Shown: piece after piece, positions 17,066 through 27,033 of the stretch
Numbering within the stretch: position 1 is the first letter of the stretch
Layout of the letters: every line of letters begins with the position of its first letter
Assembly (NCBI GenBank): GCA_910577295.1
Contig: CAJTLS010000005.1
Span: 62,001-126,000, forward strand
Reading direction: 5' to 3'
Length of the DNA stretch: 64,000 nucleotides
Source of the DNA: an uncultured Eubacterium sp.
GTDB lineage: Bacteria > Bacillota > Clostridia > Lachnospirales > Lachnospiraceae
Notes under the pieces: model-generated
What the model was told of the DNA's origin: nothing
Seen by the model: the letters and a program-made list of their open reading frames with translations, nothing else
Database searches by the model: none
Program-made: the position numbers and the translations under genes

Positions 17066-17683
17066 ATGAAACACCTGTTATGCTTTGGCGATTCCAATAC
17101 GCACGGATATATCCCCGGAGGCGGGCGGTACGATGACAATACCCGCTGGCCCCGCCTACTCGCCCACAATCTGGGAGAGGACTTTCTCGTTTATGAGGAA
17201 GGCTTAAACGGCCGCACTTCTTCCATGGAAGACCCTTTTAAACCGTATAAAAATGCCATGGACTATATTGTTCCGTGCCTGATGACACATGAGCCGCTTG
17301 ATCTAACCATCCTCATGCTGGGGAGCAATGACATGAAACAGTACTTTTCCCCCTCCATCAGAAAAATCACCGACAGCCTCCGCTCTCTGACAAAGATTAT
17401 TCTCGACGTCAGCGAGGCCCCGGTTCTTCTTGTCAGTCCGATTCATCTTGGTGATAAGATGGCTCAATCACCGTTTGCCGACTCCTTTCCGGCGTCTTCC
17501 GTCTCCCTTTCCCACCAACTGGGCGCTGCGCTTTCAACCGTAGCGGAGCAATTGGGAGCATACTTCTTAGACGCTTCCGCCGTCGCGGAACCGTCGCCGG
17601 AGGACAGTCTGCACCTTTCGGCAGAGGGTCATCACCGGCTGGCGGACGCTATCACAAAAAAAGTTTGGCAAATACTATTTTAA
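17066..17683 (+). CDS. SGNH/GDSL-family esterase
   Basis: Predicted cytoplasmic serine hydrolase of 205 residues without signal peptide. Block I is CFGDSNTHGY (nucleophile Ser), block II Gly in EGLNGRTSSMEDP, block III LGSNDMKQYF (oxyanion Asn), block V DSLHLSAEGH (Asp and His). The pattern resembles mycobacterial aryl esterase/acyltransferase MsAcT more than secreted lipases. Substrate unknown; de-esterification of acetylated or aromatic sugar esters from xylan is possible but only inferred from the xylanolytic context. ATG at 17066 has GGAG six bases upstream. Followed after 25 bases by tmcAL, probably one transcript. Confidence 0.85.
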   Translation: MKHLLCFGDSNTHGYIPGGGRYDDNTRWPRLLAHNLGEDFLVYEEGLNGRTSSMEDPFKPYKNAMDYIVPCLMTHEPLDLTILMLGSNDMKQYFSPSIRKITDSLRSLTKIILDVSEAPVLLVSPIHLGDKMAQSPFADSFPASSVSLSHQLGAALSTVAEQLGAYFLDASAVAEPSPEDSLHLSAEGHHRLADAITKKVWQILF

Positions 17684-17708
17684 TACACATTTACAAAGGA
17701 GGAAGACA

Positions 17709-18836
17709 ATGAAAACAGTAGGAATTATCAGCGAATACAATCCTTTCCACGACGGACATGCCTATCATATCCAACAGGCCAAAGCAGAAACCGGCGCCGA
17801 CTGCGCCGTTGTCATTATGAATGGCGACTTTGTCCAGCGCGGAGAACCGGCTATCTTCAATAAATATATACGCACTGAACAGGCGCTTGACGGCGGCGCC
17901 GATATTGTTTTCGAACTCCCCGTGCGCTTCGGTCTGTCCAGCGCCGGCGATTTTGCTTTCGGCGGAATCATGGCTTTAGAGTCGTTAGGTTTCATTGACA
18001 GCGTCTGCTTTGGAAGTGAAGCCGGCTGTCTCACTCCTTTTTTGGAAGCTGCTGACATTTTAGTCAGAGAGCCGGACGCATTTGGCACAAATCTTCGCAG
18101 TTTCCTCCGTCGCGGCATGTCCTTCCCGGCAGCGCGAACGCACGCCCTTTCCGAAACCAGCGGCATGTCAGTCGAATTTATGCAGACTCCGAACAATATA
18201 TTGGCCGTGGAATACTGTGTTGCCTTACAACGTCTGACCTCCTCCATACAACCGTTTACCATCCGCCGTATCGGGCAGGACTATCACGGTGAGAACAACG
18301 ATCCCGGTTTCCCATCTGCCAGTACGCTGCGCCGTAACATTACCAAAAGCAGAAAACCACACCTCACTCTTGAAGATTTTTCTTCTGTCATCGGCTATGC
18401 ACTTCTCTCGAATCCGGATTTAACATGCTGCAAAGATATCTCTTCCGATTTGTCCGAGCGAATCGCCAAATTTCTTCCGAATTACCAATCCGTTACGGCA
18501 TTGATACGCCAATGCAGCAATCCGTCCATTACAAGGGGACGAATCCGCAGGGCGCTGTTACAATGCCTGCTCCACATCGAAAAGACAAATAAAACGATGC
18601 CCTATCTTCGTCTTCTCGGCATGAAAAAAGAAGCATCCTCCCTGCTCTCACAAAGAGAAGATACTTCCTGTCAGATACTAACACGGCTGGCCGTCGATTG
18701 TCGGCAGCTAAATCCGCAAGCCTTCGCCCTACTTGAGCAGGATTTGTTTGCTTCTGACCTCTATCGGCAAATCTACTGCCAGAAATACGGACAGAGACTG
18801 CCCAATGAATACCAGCATTCTCCCCTTATCCACTGA
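17709..18836 (+). CDS. tmcAL: tRNA(Met) cytidine acetate ligase
   Basis: Enzyme that forms N4-acetylcytidine at the wobble base of elongator tRNA-Met from acetate and ATP (formerly YlbM). The N-terminal nucleotidyltransferase motif GIISEYNPFHDGH carries the HxGH-type site; NGDFVQRGEPAIFNKY and IVFELPVRFGLSSAGDFA are family blocks. Length 375 residues is close to the family norm. GGAGG eight bases upstream of the ATG. Convergent with malQ, 34 bases away. Confidence 0.92.
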   Translation: MKTVGIISEYNPFHDGHAYHIQQAKAETGADCAVVIMNGDFVQRGEPAIFNKYIRTEQALDGGADIVFELPVRFGLSSAGDFAFGGIMALESLGFIDSVCFGSEAGCLTPFLEAADILVREPDAFGTNLRSFLRRGMSFPAARTHALSETSGMSVEFMQTPNNILAVEYCVALQRLTSSIQPFTIRRIGQDYHGENNDPGFPSASTLRRNITKSRKPHLTLEDFSSVIGYALLSNPDLTCCKDISSDLSERIAKFLPNYQSVTALIRQCSNPSITRGRIRRALLQCLLHIEKTNKTMPYLRLLGMKKEASSLLSQREDTSCQILTRLAVDCRQLNPQAFALLEQDLFASDLYRQIYCQKYGQRLPNEYQHSPLIH

Positions 18837-18870
18837 TATCAGGGGTCGTGGCCGCCTTGCCCGTGACCTG

Positions 18871-20370
18871 TCATTCGCTAGTCGAAAGTCGCCCGTATAA
18901 CCGTGTCATGGCATAAATTTTCTCACACAGAGAATCACTCCATGCTTTCTTGCTCATACGCCACTGCCAGTTGCACCCAAGCGTTGACGGTATATTTATC
19001 CGCGCCTTATTCGGCAGGCAGAGGTAGTCTTGCATGGGAACGATACAGAGCGCCGATACGCTTGCCATCGCCAGACAAATCATATCCCATGTCAGCGTCT
19101 TTTTCGGCGTACGTTTGCTGCGGTTCATATATCGCAAGGCAACTTCCTTGTCTTCCGGCGTCAGTTCACCCCACCATCCGTATGTCGTCGCATTATCGTG
19201 TGTTCCCGTGTATACTACCGAATTTTCCACATAACGGTACGGGAGATAATCGCTGTCCTCGCGGGAATCAAAGGCAAATTGCAGTACTTTCATCCCCGGA
19301 AAACCGCAATCCTGCAATAACTGTCTTACACTGTCTGTCAAAAATCCCAAATCCTCTGCAATAATCGGCATCTCGCCGAGTTCGCGCTTCAGCGTCTCAA
19401 ACAGTTCCACACCAGGGCCCGGTTCCCATTTGCCGTTCTCCGCCGTTGAATCCCCGTATGGGATGGCATAATACTCATCAAAACCACGAAAATGGTCAAT
19501 CCGCACCATGTCATACCACTCACAGCAATTGCGAAGCCTTGCCAGCCACCAGCTATATCCATTCTCTTTGTGTGCACTCCAACGATAAAGCGGATTACCC
19601 CAGAGCTGCCCCGTCTCCGAAAAGGCGTCCGGCGGACAACCTGCCACGCCAATCGGTTCCCCTTTGTCGTCAAACTGGAACAATTCTGGATGCGACCATG
19701 TATCCGCACTATCTAAAGCCACATAAATCGGTATATCTCCAATAATGAAAATCCCTTTTTCATTTGCATATTTTTTCAAAGCCTGCCACTGTCTGGCAAA
19801 CTCAAACTGTAAGAACTGATAAAAATGAACCTCGTCAATTAATTGGTTTTTATAGTATACCATTGCCTTACTGCGGCGCAAACGGATATCTTCTTCCCAC
19901 TCCATATAACTCTTTCCGCCTTTGCTATCCTTAATCGCCATAAACAGGGCGTAATCCGGCAGCCAATCCTGATTCTTCTGCACAAATTCATTGTATTCTG
20001 GATTGCTCTCAATACCGCTGGCGGTAAAAGCTTTGCGCAATACAGCATAACGCTGCTTGTAAAGAACGTCATACCGAATATATTTGTCGTCGGTGCCGAC
20101 TGCTGCTTTCTGACATTCCGCTTCGGTTATATAGCCCTTTTTTACTAATTCCGTCAACGAAATGAAATACGGATTTCCCGCAAACGTCGAAAACGCCTGA
20201 TAGGGGGAATCCCCGTATCCGGTAGGCCCCATCGGCAAAATCTGCCAATACGACTGCCCCGCTTTTGCCAGACAGTCCACAAAATGATAGGCGCTCTCAT
20301 CAAAACAGCCAATCCCGTACTTCGACGGTAAACTGGCAACCGGCAACAAGATTCCACTGCTTCTTTCCAT
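18871..20370 (-). CDS. malQ: 4-alpha-glucanotransferase (amylomaltase)
   Basis: GH77 enzyme that transfers alpha-1,4-glucan chains, acting on maltodextrins and in glycogen turnover; 499 residues. The nucleophile Asp is in MVRIDHFRGFDEY, the acid/base Glu in IIAEDLGFL, and the third Asp in YTGTHDNATT. Start ATG with GGAG at five bases; a TTG 11 codons upstream would run into the preceding gene's stop. Last gene of the pth-mfd-parvulin-malQ run. Works logically with the glgC/glgD genes 5 kb away. Confidence 0.93.
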   Translation of the reverse strand: MERSSGILLPVASLPSKYGIGCFDESAYHFVDCLAKAGQSYWQILPMGPTGYGDSPYQAFSTFAGNPYFISLTELVKKGYITEAECQKAAVGTDDKYIRYDVLYKQRYAVLRKAFTASGIESNPEYNEFVQKNQDWLPDYALFMAIKDSKGGKSYMEWEEDIRLRRSKAMVYYKNQLIDEVHFYQFLQFEFARQWQALKKYANEKGIFIIGDIPIYVALDSADTWSHPELFQFDDKGEPIGVAGCPPDAFSETGQLWGNPLYRWSAHKENGYSWWLARLRNCCEWYDMVRIDHFRGFDEYYAIPYGDSTAENGKWEPGPGVELFETLKRELGEMPIIAEDLGFLTDSVRQLLQDCGFPGMKVLQFAFDSREDSDYLPYRYVENSVVYTGTHDNATTYGWWGELTPEDKEVALRYMNRSKRTPKKTLTWDMICLAMASVSALCIVPMQDYLCLPNKARINIPSTLGCNWQWRMSKKAWSDSLCEKIYAMTRLYGRLSTSE

Positions 20371-20386
20371 TGTTACTCCAATCCCG

Positions 20387-21373
20387 CTACTTGTTTTCCG
20401 CAAGCAGCGCTTTACTTACTTTTACTTCAAATTTATCAGACCAGCTCCCATATGCTTTTTGGAATGCCTGTGTCTGTTTTTCCAAAATAACCTGATTGCG
20501 GTACTCTTCTTCGATTGCTTTCGAAGATGGTTGTACGCAATAGGCGATATAAAATCCGTCCTTTTCCCCAATGACATTGGAAATATCTCCCTTTTTCATC
20601 CCCGTCACAGCCTTTGCCAAAGCCGGCCGTGTATCGCTGCTCCCAATCAGCGTTTCGATTTCTGCCGCTTCTGTATTATTCTTTGCTACCGAGTAAAAGT
20701 TATTCTTCGAACTCACAAGACTCTGACGAATCTGCTCCGCCTTTTTCTTGACCTGCGCCCGATTTTTTTCATCCGCTTTCCAGTATATCAGTTGTACGCG
20801 GGCGGCCCGAATCTGCTCCGGCGCCAGATTTGCATTGACTTTCCCGATTTCAATATGATACATCTTCTGCGCCAGTTTATTCTCCTCAAAGATACGGGTC
20901 ATTGTCCGCAGTTCTATGCCGTACTCTTTCTTCACCGTATCTGGCAAGCTGTCGAAAACGGACTTTGCATTGTGCGCCGCCTGTTCTTTTTCATCCGTAC
21001 CCAGAGCGACATTTTGCATTGCCGCTTCTTTGCAGATTACTTTTACCTGTATAATGAGGCGCAGCACCGCTTCAATGGCCTCCTGCCCGAGCGTCTTCCC
21101 GTTGCCGCCCGCCTTGCTGTAATTCCAAACCTCATTCCCCAAAAGACCTTTATACGGGTTTTCCATCAAATAATAATAGGTGCGGTATTCACCTGTATTG
21201 ACAGTCGTCTTTCCGACGGAAATGACAACCGAATCCGGTTCCAGCTTCTGATTCGATACCGCAACCGCCTTCTCGGCCGAAGTAGTCTCCTCCGGTTTCT
21301 CTCCCTCCCCGCATGCCGTCAATCCAAAACACATGGCCGCGCAAATCAGCATCGCTAATAATCGGTATCTCAT
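20387..21373 (-). CDS. Lipoprotein with parvulin (PpiC/PrsA-like) domain
   Basis: Membrane-anchored extracytoplasmic foldase candidate, 328 residues. Signal peptide with lipobox LTAC and a charged region GEGEKPEETTS after the cysteine. A helical SurA/PrsA-like chaperone part precedes a weak parvulin region, about 190-290 (RAARVQLIYWKADEKN, AVTGMKKGDISNVIGEKDGF). Parvulin activity is uncertain because the domain is divergent. Eleven bases downstream of mfd. The pairing of a peptidyl-prolyl isomerase gene with mfd is common in Clostridia. A name such as prsA would be over-specific. Confidence 0.82.
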   Translation of the reverse strand: MRYRLLAMLICAAMCFGLTACGEGEKPEETTSAEKAVAVSNQKLEPDSVVISVGKTTVNTGEYRTYYYLMENPYKGLLGNEVWNYSKAGGNGKTLGQEAIEAVLRLIIQVKVICKEAAMQNVALGTDEKEQAAHNAKSVFDSLPDTVKKEYGIELRTMTRIFEENKLAQKMYHIEIGKVNANLAPEQIRAARVQLIYWKADEKNRAQVKKKAEQIRQSLVSSKNNFYSVAKNNTEAAEIETLIGSSDTRPALAKAVTGMKKGDISNVIGEKDGFYIAYCVQPSSKAIEEEYRNQVILEKQTQAFQKAYGSWSDKFEVKVSKALLAENK

Positions 21374-21384
21374 ATCCTTCCTCC

Positions 21385-24300
21385 TTATTGTTTATTGTCG
21401 CACAATTTCAAAATTTCATTCACAATCATTTCCGCCTGCTCCAGCAAATCGCCCTCCGGTTTATAATAAAAATATGGTTTCGGCTCTGTCACAAAACGCA
21501 GGCGCCGTCCCATCCGCTCAATCATCGGCGGGATTTTTAACGCATCAATCTTCGCCTGAGGAAACATTGTAAAACACAACCCGCCCTTTTTACTCGCAAT
21601 TTCCACAATATACGCCTGATGAGCCTTTGCTTTCAACAGCGCAATCGAGAGCAGATTCATAACGCTTTTCGGCGGTTCCCCAAAACGGTCGACAAGCTCG
21701 TCTATCATATCGCTCTTCTCCTCTTCCGTTTCCAGTTCCGCAATCCTCTTATAGATATCTAATTTTTGAAATTCATTCCTAATATAACTGACGGGAATGA
21801 ATGCGTCAACCTTAATTTCCACGCTCGTCTCAAAATCCGACTGTTCCGTCTTCTCTCCCCGTAACCTTTTGACCGCCTCATTGAGCATCTTACAGTATAA
21901 ATCATACCCCACGGCTTCCATGTGTCCATGTTGTCTGGCTCCCAGCAGATTGCCCGCACCCCGTATTTCCAAATCTCGCATAGAAATGCGGAAGCCGGAG
22001 CCCAAATCCGTAAATTCTTTAATTGCCGCCAAGCGCTTTTCCGCTACTTCTTTGAGCAGTTTATCTCTCTTATACATAAGAAAGGCGTATGCCGTACGGT
22101 TGCTCCTGCCTACCCGCCCCCGCAGCTGATACAACTGGGACAATCCCAGACGGTCGGCATCTTCTATAATAATCGTATTGACATTAGGAATATCCAGTCC
22201 GGTTTCCACAATCGTGGTAGAAACCAATACGTCGATATCGCCCTCGACAAATTGAAACATCGTGCGCTCTAACTCCCGCTCATTCATCTGTCCGTTGGCA
22301 AATGACACGACCGCTTCAGGAACCAGCTTAGCGATTTCATTTGCCACGATATCCATATTCCCTACTCGGTTGTACACATAATAAACTTGTCCGCCGCGTC
22401 CGATTTCCCGCAAAATTGCTTCTCTTACAACTTCCGCATTCTTTTCCATAACAAATGTTTGAATTGGCATACGGTCTATCGGCGGCTCTTCCAAAATACT
22501 CATGTCACGAATTCCGACTAAACTCATATGAAGTGTCCGCGGTATCGGTGTGGCTGTCAGCGTCAATACATCAATGTCATTTTTTATCTGCTTCAGCTTC
22601 TCCTTATGGGTCACACCAAAACGCTGCTCCTCGTCGACAATCAAAAGACCTAAATTCTTATAAGAAATATCTTTCCCAAGTAAACGGTGCGTTCCCACAA
22701 CAATATCAACACTGCCTTTCCGAAGTCCCTCTTTTGTCTTTTTCTGCTCCGATGCTGTGCGCAGACGACACATCAACTCCACATTAATTCCGAAATTGCG
22801 CATGCGCTGGGCAAACGTATTATAATGCTGCGCGGCGAGAATGGTTGTGGGAACCAGAAAGGCAACCTGACAACCGTCCATTACGGCCTTGAACGCCGCT
22901 CGTATGGCAATCTCCGTCTTCCCATATCCGACATCGCCGCAAACCAGACGGTCCATAATCTTACTGCTTTCCATATCGCTTTTGGTCGCCTCAATCGCTT
23001 TCGTCTGGTCGTCGGTCTCCTCATAAGGAAACAGCTCTTCAAATTCTTTCTGCCATACCGTATCCTTTTCAAACATATGCCCTTTCTTCGCCTGACGCTT
23101 CGCATATAAGTCCACTAATTCCTGTGCAATCTCCTCGACAGCTCCCTTTACCCGGGACTTTGTCTTCTTCCACTCCGGAGAATTCAGACGGTTGAGCTTC
23201 GGTGCTTTGGCGTCGCTTCCCGCATACTTTTGCAACACTTCAAGTGACGTCGCCGGTACATAGAGATTGCTCCCCGCCGCATAGGAAACTTTCAGATAAT
23301 CTTTTGTGACATGCTCCACTTCTATCTTTTCGATTCCCTGATAAATGCCAAGGCCGTGATTTTCATGTACGACATAATCTCCCACTTTTAAGTCATTAAA
23401 ACTGTGGATTACCGCCCCGCTGTACTGTTTCACCTTTCTCTTCTTTTTCTTGTGGCGTCCACCGAAAATATCACTCTCCGTTACGACAACAAATCGCAAC
23501 GCCGGATACTCAAATCCCCGCCGCAATCCGGCTCTCGTAACCATAACCTCGCCGGGTTGCAATTCGTGTTCCATCTCTCCCTCATAAAAGGCATGGATGT
23601 CGTATTCCCGCAAATCATCACATAATCTGCGCCCTCTTGTCTCGGAAGCCGATACAAGCAAAATCCGGTATTGCTGTTTTTGCAGTCTGGCGATATCTTT
23701 TGCCATCATCGCAAAATTATTATTGTACGACGGTGAGGACTGCACCTGAAAGAAAAATTTTCTCTCAATGGCAATGTCTTTCACCGCCACATCCAACGTT
23801 GTCATCAGCACGAGTGGATACTGCTGAAGTTTATGCATCACCTGTGGAAGCGAGTACAGAATATCCATCTGATTCGGCAGAATATACCCTTTCTCAAGAC
23901 GGGTCGTCATACTGTCGCGAAACTCATATTCCACAGCCTCCGCCTTTTCCGCACAGCGGTTTGAATCATCGAGAAAAACGATGGTATTCCGGTTTTTAAA
24001 GTAATCAAAAAAGGATACGACTTCCTTTTCAAAATATAAAATATAGCTTTCAAGATTTACCATGCCATGATACGCCTCAAACGCTTCCTGAAAATTTTCC
24101 ACATTCTGCCGGAGCCTTGCCGCTTCCTCTTTCTTTCCGGCCTGCTTTAGCTGCTCCACGTGTTTCTCCATATCCAGACGGATTTGACGCATCGCTTTTA
24201 AGGCACGTTCTTCTCCTACAAACACTTCGGATGCCGGAAAAATACAAATCTGTGATAACGGCTCGATTGAGCGCTGGCTCTCTACGTCAATACTTCGTAT

Positions 24301-24900
24301 CGTATCGACTTCCTCATCCCACAAATCAATACGGCACGGGCTCTCTTCTGTCAGCGGAAATACATCAAGAATGCTCCCCCGCACTGAAAATTCGCCCTCC
24401 CGCTCTACCTGTGGCACATGCTCATACCCCAATCCAGACAACTGCCGTTTTATGTCCTCCAAATCCAGTATATCGCCCTCGCGAATCACAATGGCCCTCT
24501 CCGCATATCTGCTGTAAGGCACGCAGGTGTCCATACCGGCGTCTATCGTCGTCACAATCGTAAGCGGACTGTCGCCTGTAAGCGCCTGTATTACTTTAAG
24601 ACGCTCTTTCACTAACGCCTGTCCGTGGACGTCGGCGCTGTAGAAAATCAAATCCTTAGCCGGATAATACATGACATTGCGGTCATATAACTGATAATCC
24701 TCCACGATTTCCTTGGCGCGGATTTCATTGTAGGTGACGATGAGCCGGACATCACAAATATCTTCCATCCCATAGATGAAATGGCTTTTCTGCGCATCAA
24801 TTCCACCGATGGCACTAACCGGCGTATGTCCTTTTCCCAACGCTGTCTTCAATTGTAAATACTCTTCCATCTCCCGTAACGGATCTAACCATGTCTTCAC
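21385..24900 (-). CDS. mfd: Transcription-repair coupling factor
   Basis: DNA translocase that removes stalled RNA polymerase and recruits UvrA; about 1171 residues. Order: UvrB-like N-terminal domains; RNA-polymerase-interacting domain with KVGDYVVHENHGLGIYQG; helicase domain with Walker A VCGDVGYGKTEIAIRAA, DEEQRFGV box and TATPIPRTLHMS; C-terminal TRCF domain. Start choice: GTG at 24900 has AGGAG nine bases upstream and begins five bases after the pth stop; the longer ATG at 24927 lacks a ribosome site and overlaps pth by 23 bases. The gene order pth-mfd matches Bacillus. Confidence 0.95.
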   Translation of the reverse strand: MKTWLDPLREMEEYLQLKTALGKGHTPVSAIGGIDAQKSHFIYGMEDICDVRLIVTYNEIRAKEIVEDYQLYDRNVMYYPAKDLIFYSADVHGQALVKERLKVIQALTGDSPLTIVTTIDAGMDTCVPYSRYAERAIVIREGDILDLEDIKRQLSGLGYEHVPQVEREGEFSVRGSILDVFPLTEESPCRIDLWDEEVDTIRSIDVESQRSIEPLSQICIFPASEVFVGEERALKAMRQIRLDMEKHVEQLKQAGKKEEAARLRQNVENFQEAFEAYHGMVNLESYILYFEKEVVSFFDYFKNRNTIVFLDDSNRCAEKAEAVEYEFRDSMTTRLEKGYILPNQMDILYSLPQVMHKLQQYPLVLMTTLDVAVKDIAIERKFFFQVQSSPSYNNNFAMMAKDIARLQKQQYRILLVSASETRGRRLCDDLREYDIHAFYEGEMEHELQPGEVMVTRAGLRRGFEYPALRFVVVTESDIFGGRHKKKKRKVKQYSGAVIHSFNDLKVGDYVVHENHGLGIYQGIEKIEVEHVTKDYLKVSYAAGSNLYVPATSLEVLQKYAGSDAKAPKLNRLNSPEWKKTKSRVKGAVEEIAQELVDLYAKRQAKKGHMFEKDTVWQKEFEELFPYEETDDQTKAIEATKSDMESSKIMDRLVCGDVGYGKTEIAIRAAFKAVMDGCQVAFLVPTTILAAQHYNTFAQRMRNFGINVELMCRLRTASEQKKTKEGLRKGSVDIVVGTHRLLGKDISYKNLGLLIVDEEQRFGVTHKEKLKQIKNDIDVLTLTATPIPRTLHMSLVGIRDMSILEEPPIDRMPIQTFVMEKNAEVVREAILREIGRGGQVYYVYNRVGNMDIVANEIAKLVPEAVVSFANGQMNERELERTMFQFVEGDIDVLVSTTIVETGLDIPNVNTIIIEDADRLGLSQLYQLRGRVGRSNRTAYAFLMYKRDKLLKEVAEKRLAAIKEFTDLGSGFRISMRDLEIRGAGNLLGARQHGHMEAVGYDLYCKMLNEAVKRLRGEKTEQSDFETSVEIKVDAFIPVSYIRNEFQKLDIYKRIAELETEEEKSDMIDELVDRFGEPPKSVMNLLSIALLKAKAHQAYIVEIASKKGGLCFTMFPQAKIDALKIPPMIERMGRRLRFVTEPKPYFYYKPEGDLLEQAEMIVNEILKLCDNKQ

Positions 24901-24904
24901 GTTC

Positions 24905-25480
24905 TTACTCTCCTGCCTTTTTACCATTAACCCGATTCATTGCACTTGCCACGTCTCTCGTCAAAATCTCACGCAATCCTTCTTCCGCCAGCGCAAATAC
25001 ATCCCGCAGCACACCGTCCTCTTCTCTCGAAAAACGCCCCAGCACATGCTTCACCAAATCTCCACCCGCCGGTTTGCCACCGACGCCAATTCTTATTCTT
25101 GTAAAATCCTGTGTGCCGATATGCTGAATAATACTTTTGATTCCATTGTGCCCGCCGGCGCTTCCTTTCGGACGAATACGAACCTGTCCGACGCTCAGAT
25201 TTATGTCGTCACAGATGACAATTAAATCTTCCTCTTCTAATTTATAAAAATCCATCAGTGCGCGCACGCTCTCACCGCTGAGATTCATGTAGGTCTGCGG
25301 CTGCGCCAGAATTACTTTCTGCCCCTCGATAAATCCTTTCCCCACAACAGCCCGTCCTTCTTTACTGCGAAGTGCGATATCATAACGGTCGCCGAGGTAT
25401 GTGAGCATATCAAATCCAACATTATGTCTGGTCGCCGCATATTCCATACCCGGATTACCGAGCCCCACAATCAGAATCAT
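24905..25480 (-). CDS. pth: Peptidyl-tRNA hydrolase
   Basis: Enzyme freeing tRNA from stalled peptidyl-tRNA; 191 residues. Starts MILIVGLGNPG with GGAGG six bases upstream. Catalytic His in TRHNVGFD, conserved Asn in PQTYMNLSG, and CDDINLSVGQVRIRPKGSAG are all present. First gene of the pth-mfd-parvulin-malQ unit. A probable extended -10 promoter (TGGTATGAT on the minus strand, about 25513-25521) lies 35 bases upstream. Confidence 0.95.
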   Translation of the reverse strand: MILIVGLGNPGMEYAATRHNVGFDMLTYLGDRYDIALRSKEGRAVVGKGFIEGQKVILAQPQTYMNLSGESVRALMDFYKLEEEDLIVICDDINLSVGQVRIRPKGSAGGHNGIKSIIQHIGTQDFTRIRIGVGGKPAGGDLVKHVLGRFSREEDGVLRDVFALAEEGLREILTRDVASAMNRVNGKKAGE

Positions 25481-25529
25481 ATTCATCCTCCTTTTTTTCT
25501 CCAATTATTGTTATCATACCACACAAAAG

Positions 25530-25564
25530 CCACCAGCGAAAGAATTTTCTCCTCTCGCTCGTGG
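25530..25564 (-). terminator. Terminator after spoVG
   Basis: Arms CCACCAGCGA and TCGCTCGTGG pair with one mismatch around a 15-base loop; on the minus strand CTTTTGTG follows. Confidence 0.7.
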
Positions 25565-25609
25565 CTTATTAGTTTACAGTACATCTCAATTGTCATTTCC
25601 CACGGGGTC

Positions 25610-25888
25610 TTAGTCCTGTTCTTCCGGCAATTCCAACAATAATTGCTGGAACCGTTCCAAGATTGCTTCCTGCAGCATCGCTCTCATGTCGCCATGAATT
25701 GGATGTGCGATATCTCGATACTCTCCGTCCGGTGTTTTTTTGCTCGGCATCGCAATGAACAAGCCTTTTTCTCCCTCGATTACTTTTATATCATGTACTA
25801 CAAATGCATCATCAAAAGTAACCGAAACAACTGCTTTCATTTTCGATTCCTTACTCACCACGCGAACACGGATATCCGTGATCTGCAT
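25610..25888 (-). CDS. spoVG: Septation/sporulation regulator SpoVG
   Basis: Small nucleic-acid-binding regulator of 92 residues. Begins MQITDIRVRVV and contains FVVHDIKVIEGEKGLFIAMP and RDIAHPIHGDMR, diagnostic of the family. The second of two tandem ATGs (25888) is chosen since GGGGG lies six bases away. It is only 23 bases after glgD, so it is probably the last gene of a glgC-glgD-spoVG transcript. In Bacillus the order is spoVG-glmU-prs-ctc-pth; here glgCD, also nucleotidyl-sugar enzymes, sit on the other side. Confidence 0.95.
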   Translation of the reverse strand: MQITDIRVRVVSKESKMKAVVSVTFDDAFVVHDIKVIEGEKGLFIAMPSKKTPDGEYRDIAHPIHGDMRAMLQEAILERFQQLLLELPEEQD

Positions 25889-25911
25889 CATAGTCCCCCT
25901 TTCTAATTTTG

Positions 25912-27033
25912 TTACAGTACATACCGCTCATTCTTTTCCTGAATTATCTTGATATTATCTTTCTCACCAACATAATTTGAATTCGCGCGAATCGTGCCGT
26001 GACTTTCTACGATGCAGTTTTCGATGTAAGTATTATCCCCAATGTAGATGTCATTTAAAATTATCGAATTGCGAATTGTACAATTGTTTCCAATATAGAC
26101 TTCCTTAAACAGGACAGAGTCTTTTACCTCCCCGTTAATAATACAGCCGCTGGAAACCAAGCTGTTTTTAACATTAGAACCAACATTGTATTTCGCTGGT
26201 GGCAAATCCTCAATCTTAGATGAAATCTGCGGGTATTCGTTAAAGAAATAATCCCTTGTTTCACGATTAAGAAAATCCATATTCGTTTTAAAATAAGAAT
26301 CTACGGTCGTTATGTTACTCCAATATGAGTCAATGGAATAAGCATAGATTTTTTTAATTCCCTTGTAGCGGATGAAAATGTCTTTTACCAAATCAAATCC
26401 ATCCTCCTCACCGGCCCGTTCTACCATTTCAATCAACTGACGTCGGCGTATAACATAGATTCCTGCGGATACAAGCGTCTTTGATGTAACAATCGGTTTT
26501 TCTTCAAACTCTGTCACCATACCGTCAGAGTCTACCGTTACGACACCAAATCTGCTCGGATCATCCACTCTCCCCAAGTCCTTTGTGACAATTGTAATAT
26601 CTGCGTTTTTCTCGATATGATATTCCAATAACTTATTCATATCCATCTTGTAAACACAGTCTCCTGATGCAATAATAACATATGGTTCATGGCTTGTCTT
26701 CAAAAAATCAATATTTTGAGCAATCGCATCTGCCGTACCACGATACCAATAGCTATTATCATGCGTCTGCGTTGGCGTAAAGACAAACAAACCGCCCTGC
26801 TTACGTCCGAAATCCCACCATTTGGAAGAACTCAGATGCTGTGTCAGAGATTTGGAATTATACTGCGTAATAACGCCAACCTTATTAATGCGCGAGCTTG
26901 ACATACTGCTCAATGCAAAATCAATACTGCGATATCCACCGGCAATTGGCAACGCTGCTGTCGCGCGGTTCATTGTCATTTCTTTCATACGGCTGCTGGA
27001 GCCGCCCGCCAAAATAAGTCCTATCGCTCTCAT
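25912..27033 (-). CDS. glgD: Glucose-1-phosphate adenylyltransferase-like subunit GlgD
   Basis: Glycogen-synthesis protein of 373 residues related to ADP-glucose pyrophosphorylase. N-terminal nucleotidyltransferase fold with GLILAGGSSSRMKEMT, C-terminal left-handed beta helix. Compared with GlgC the active-site loop is changed: GDCVYKMD replaces GDHIYKMD, and the substrate loop differs, as in other GlgD proteins that act as regulatory or accessory subunits. Its start overlaps the glgC stop by four bases (ATGA), so translation is coupled. Likely forms a heterotetramer with GlgC. Confidence 0.93.
   Translation of the reverse strand: MRAIGLILAGGSSSRMKEMTMNRATAALPIAGGYRSIDFALSSMSSSRINKVGVITQYNSKSLTQHLSSSKWWDFGRKQGGLFVFTPTQTHDNSYWYRGTADAIAQNIDFLKTSHEPYVIIASGDCVYKMDMNKLLEYHIEKNADITIVTKDLGRVDDPSRFGVVTVDSDGMVTEFEEKPIVTSKTLVSAGIYVIRRRQLIEMVERAGEEDGFDLVKDIFIRYKGIKKIYAYSIDSYWSNITTVDSYFKTNMDFLNRETRDYFFNEYPQISSKIEDLPPAKYNVGSNVKNSLVSSGCIINGEVKDSVLFKEVYIGNNCTIRNSIILNDIYIGDNTYIENCIVESHGTIRANSNYVGEKDNIKIIQEKNERYVL

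Noticed and set aside
20459..21358. Long plus-strand open frame (299 codons) opposite the parvulin lipoprotein gene
   Set aside because: Its product is Phe/Arg/Cys-rich with no recognisable fold, typical of an antisense shadow; the minus-strand gene has a clear lipobox and operon context.
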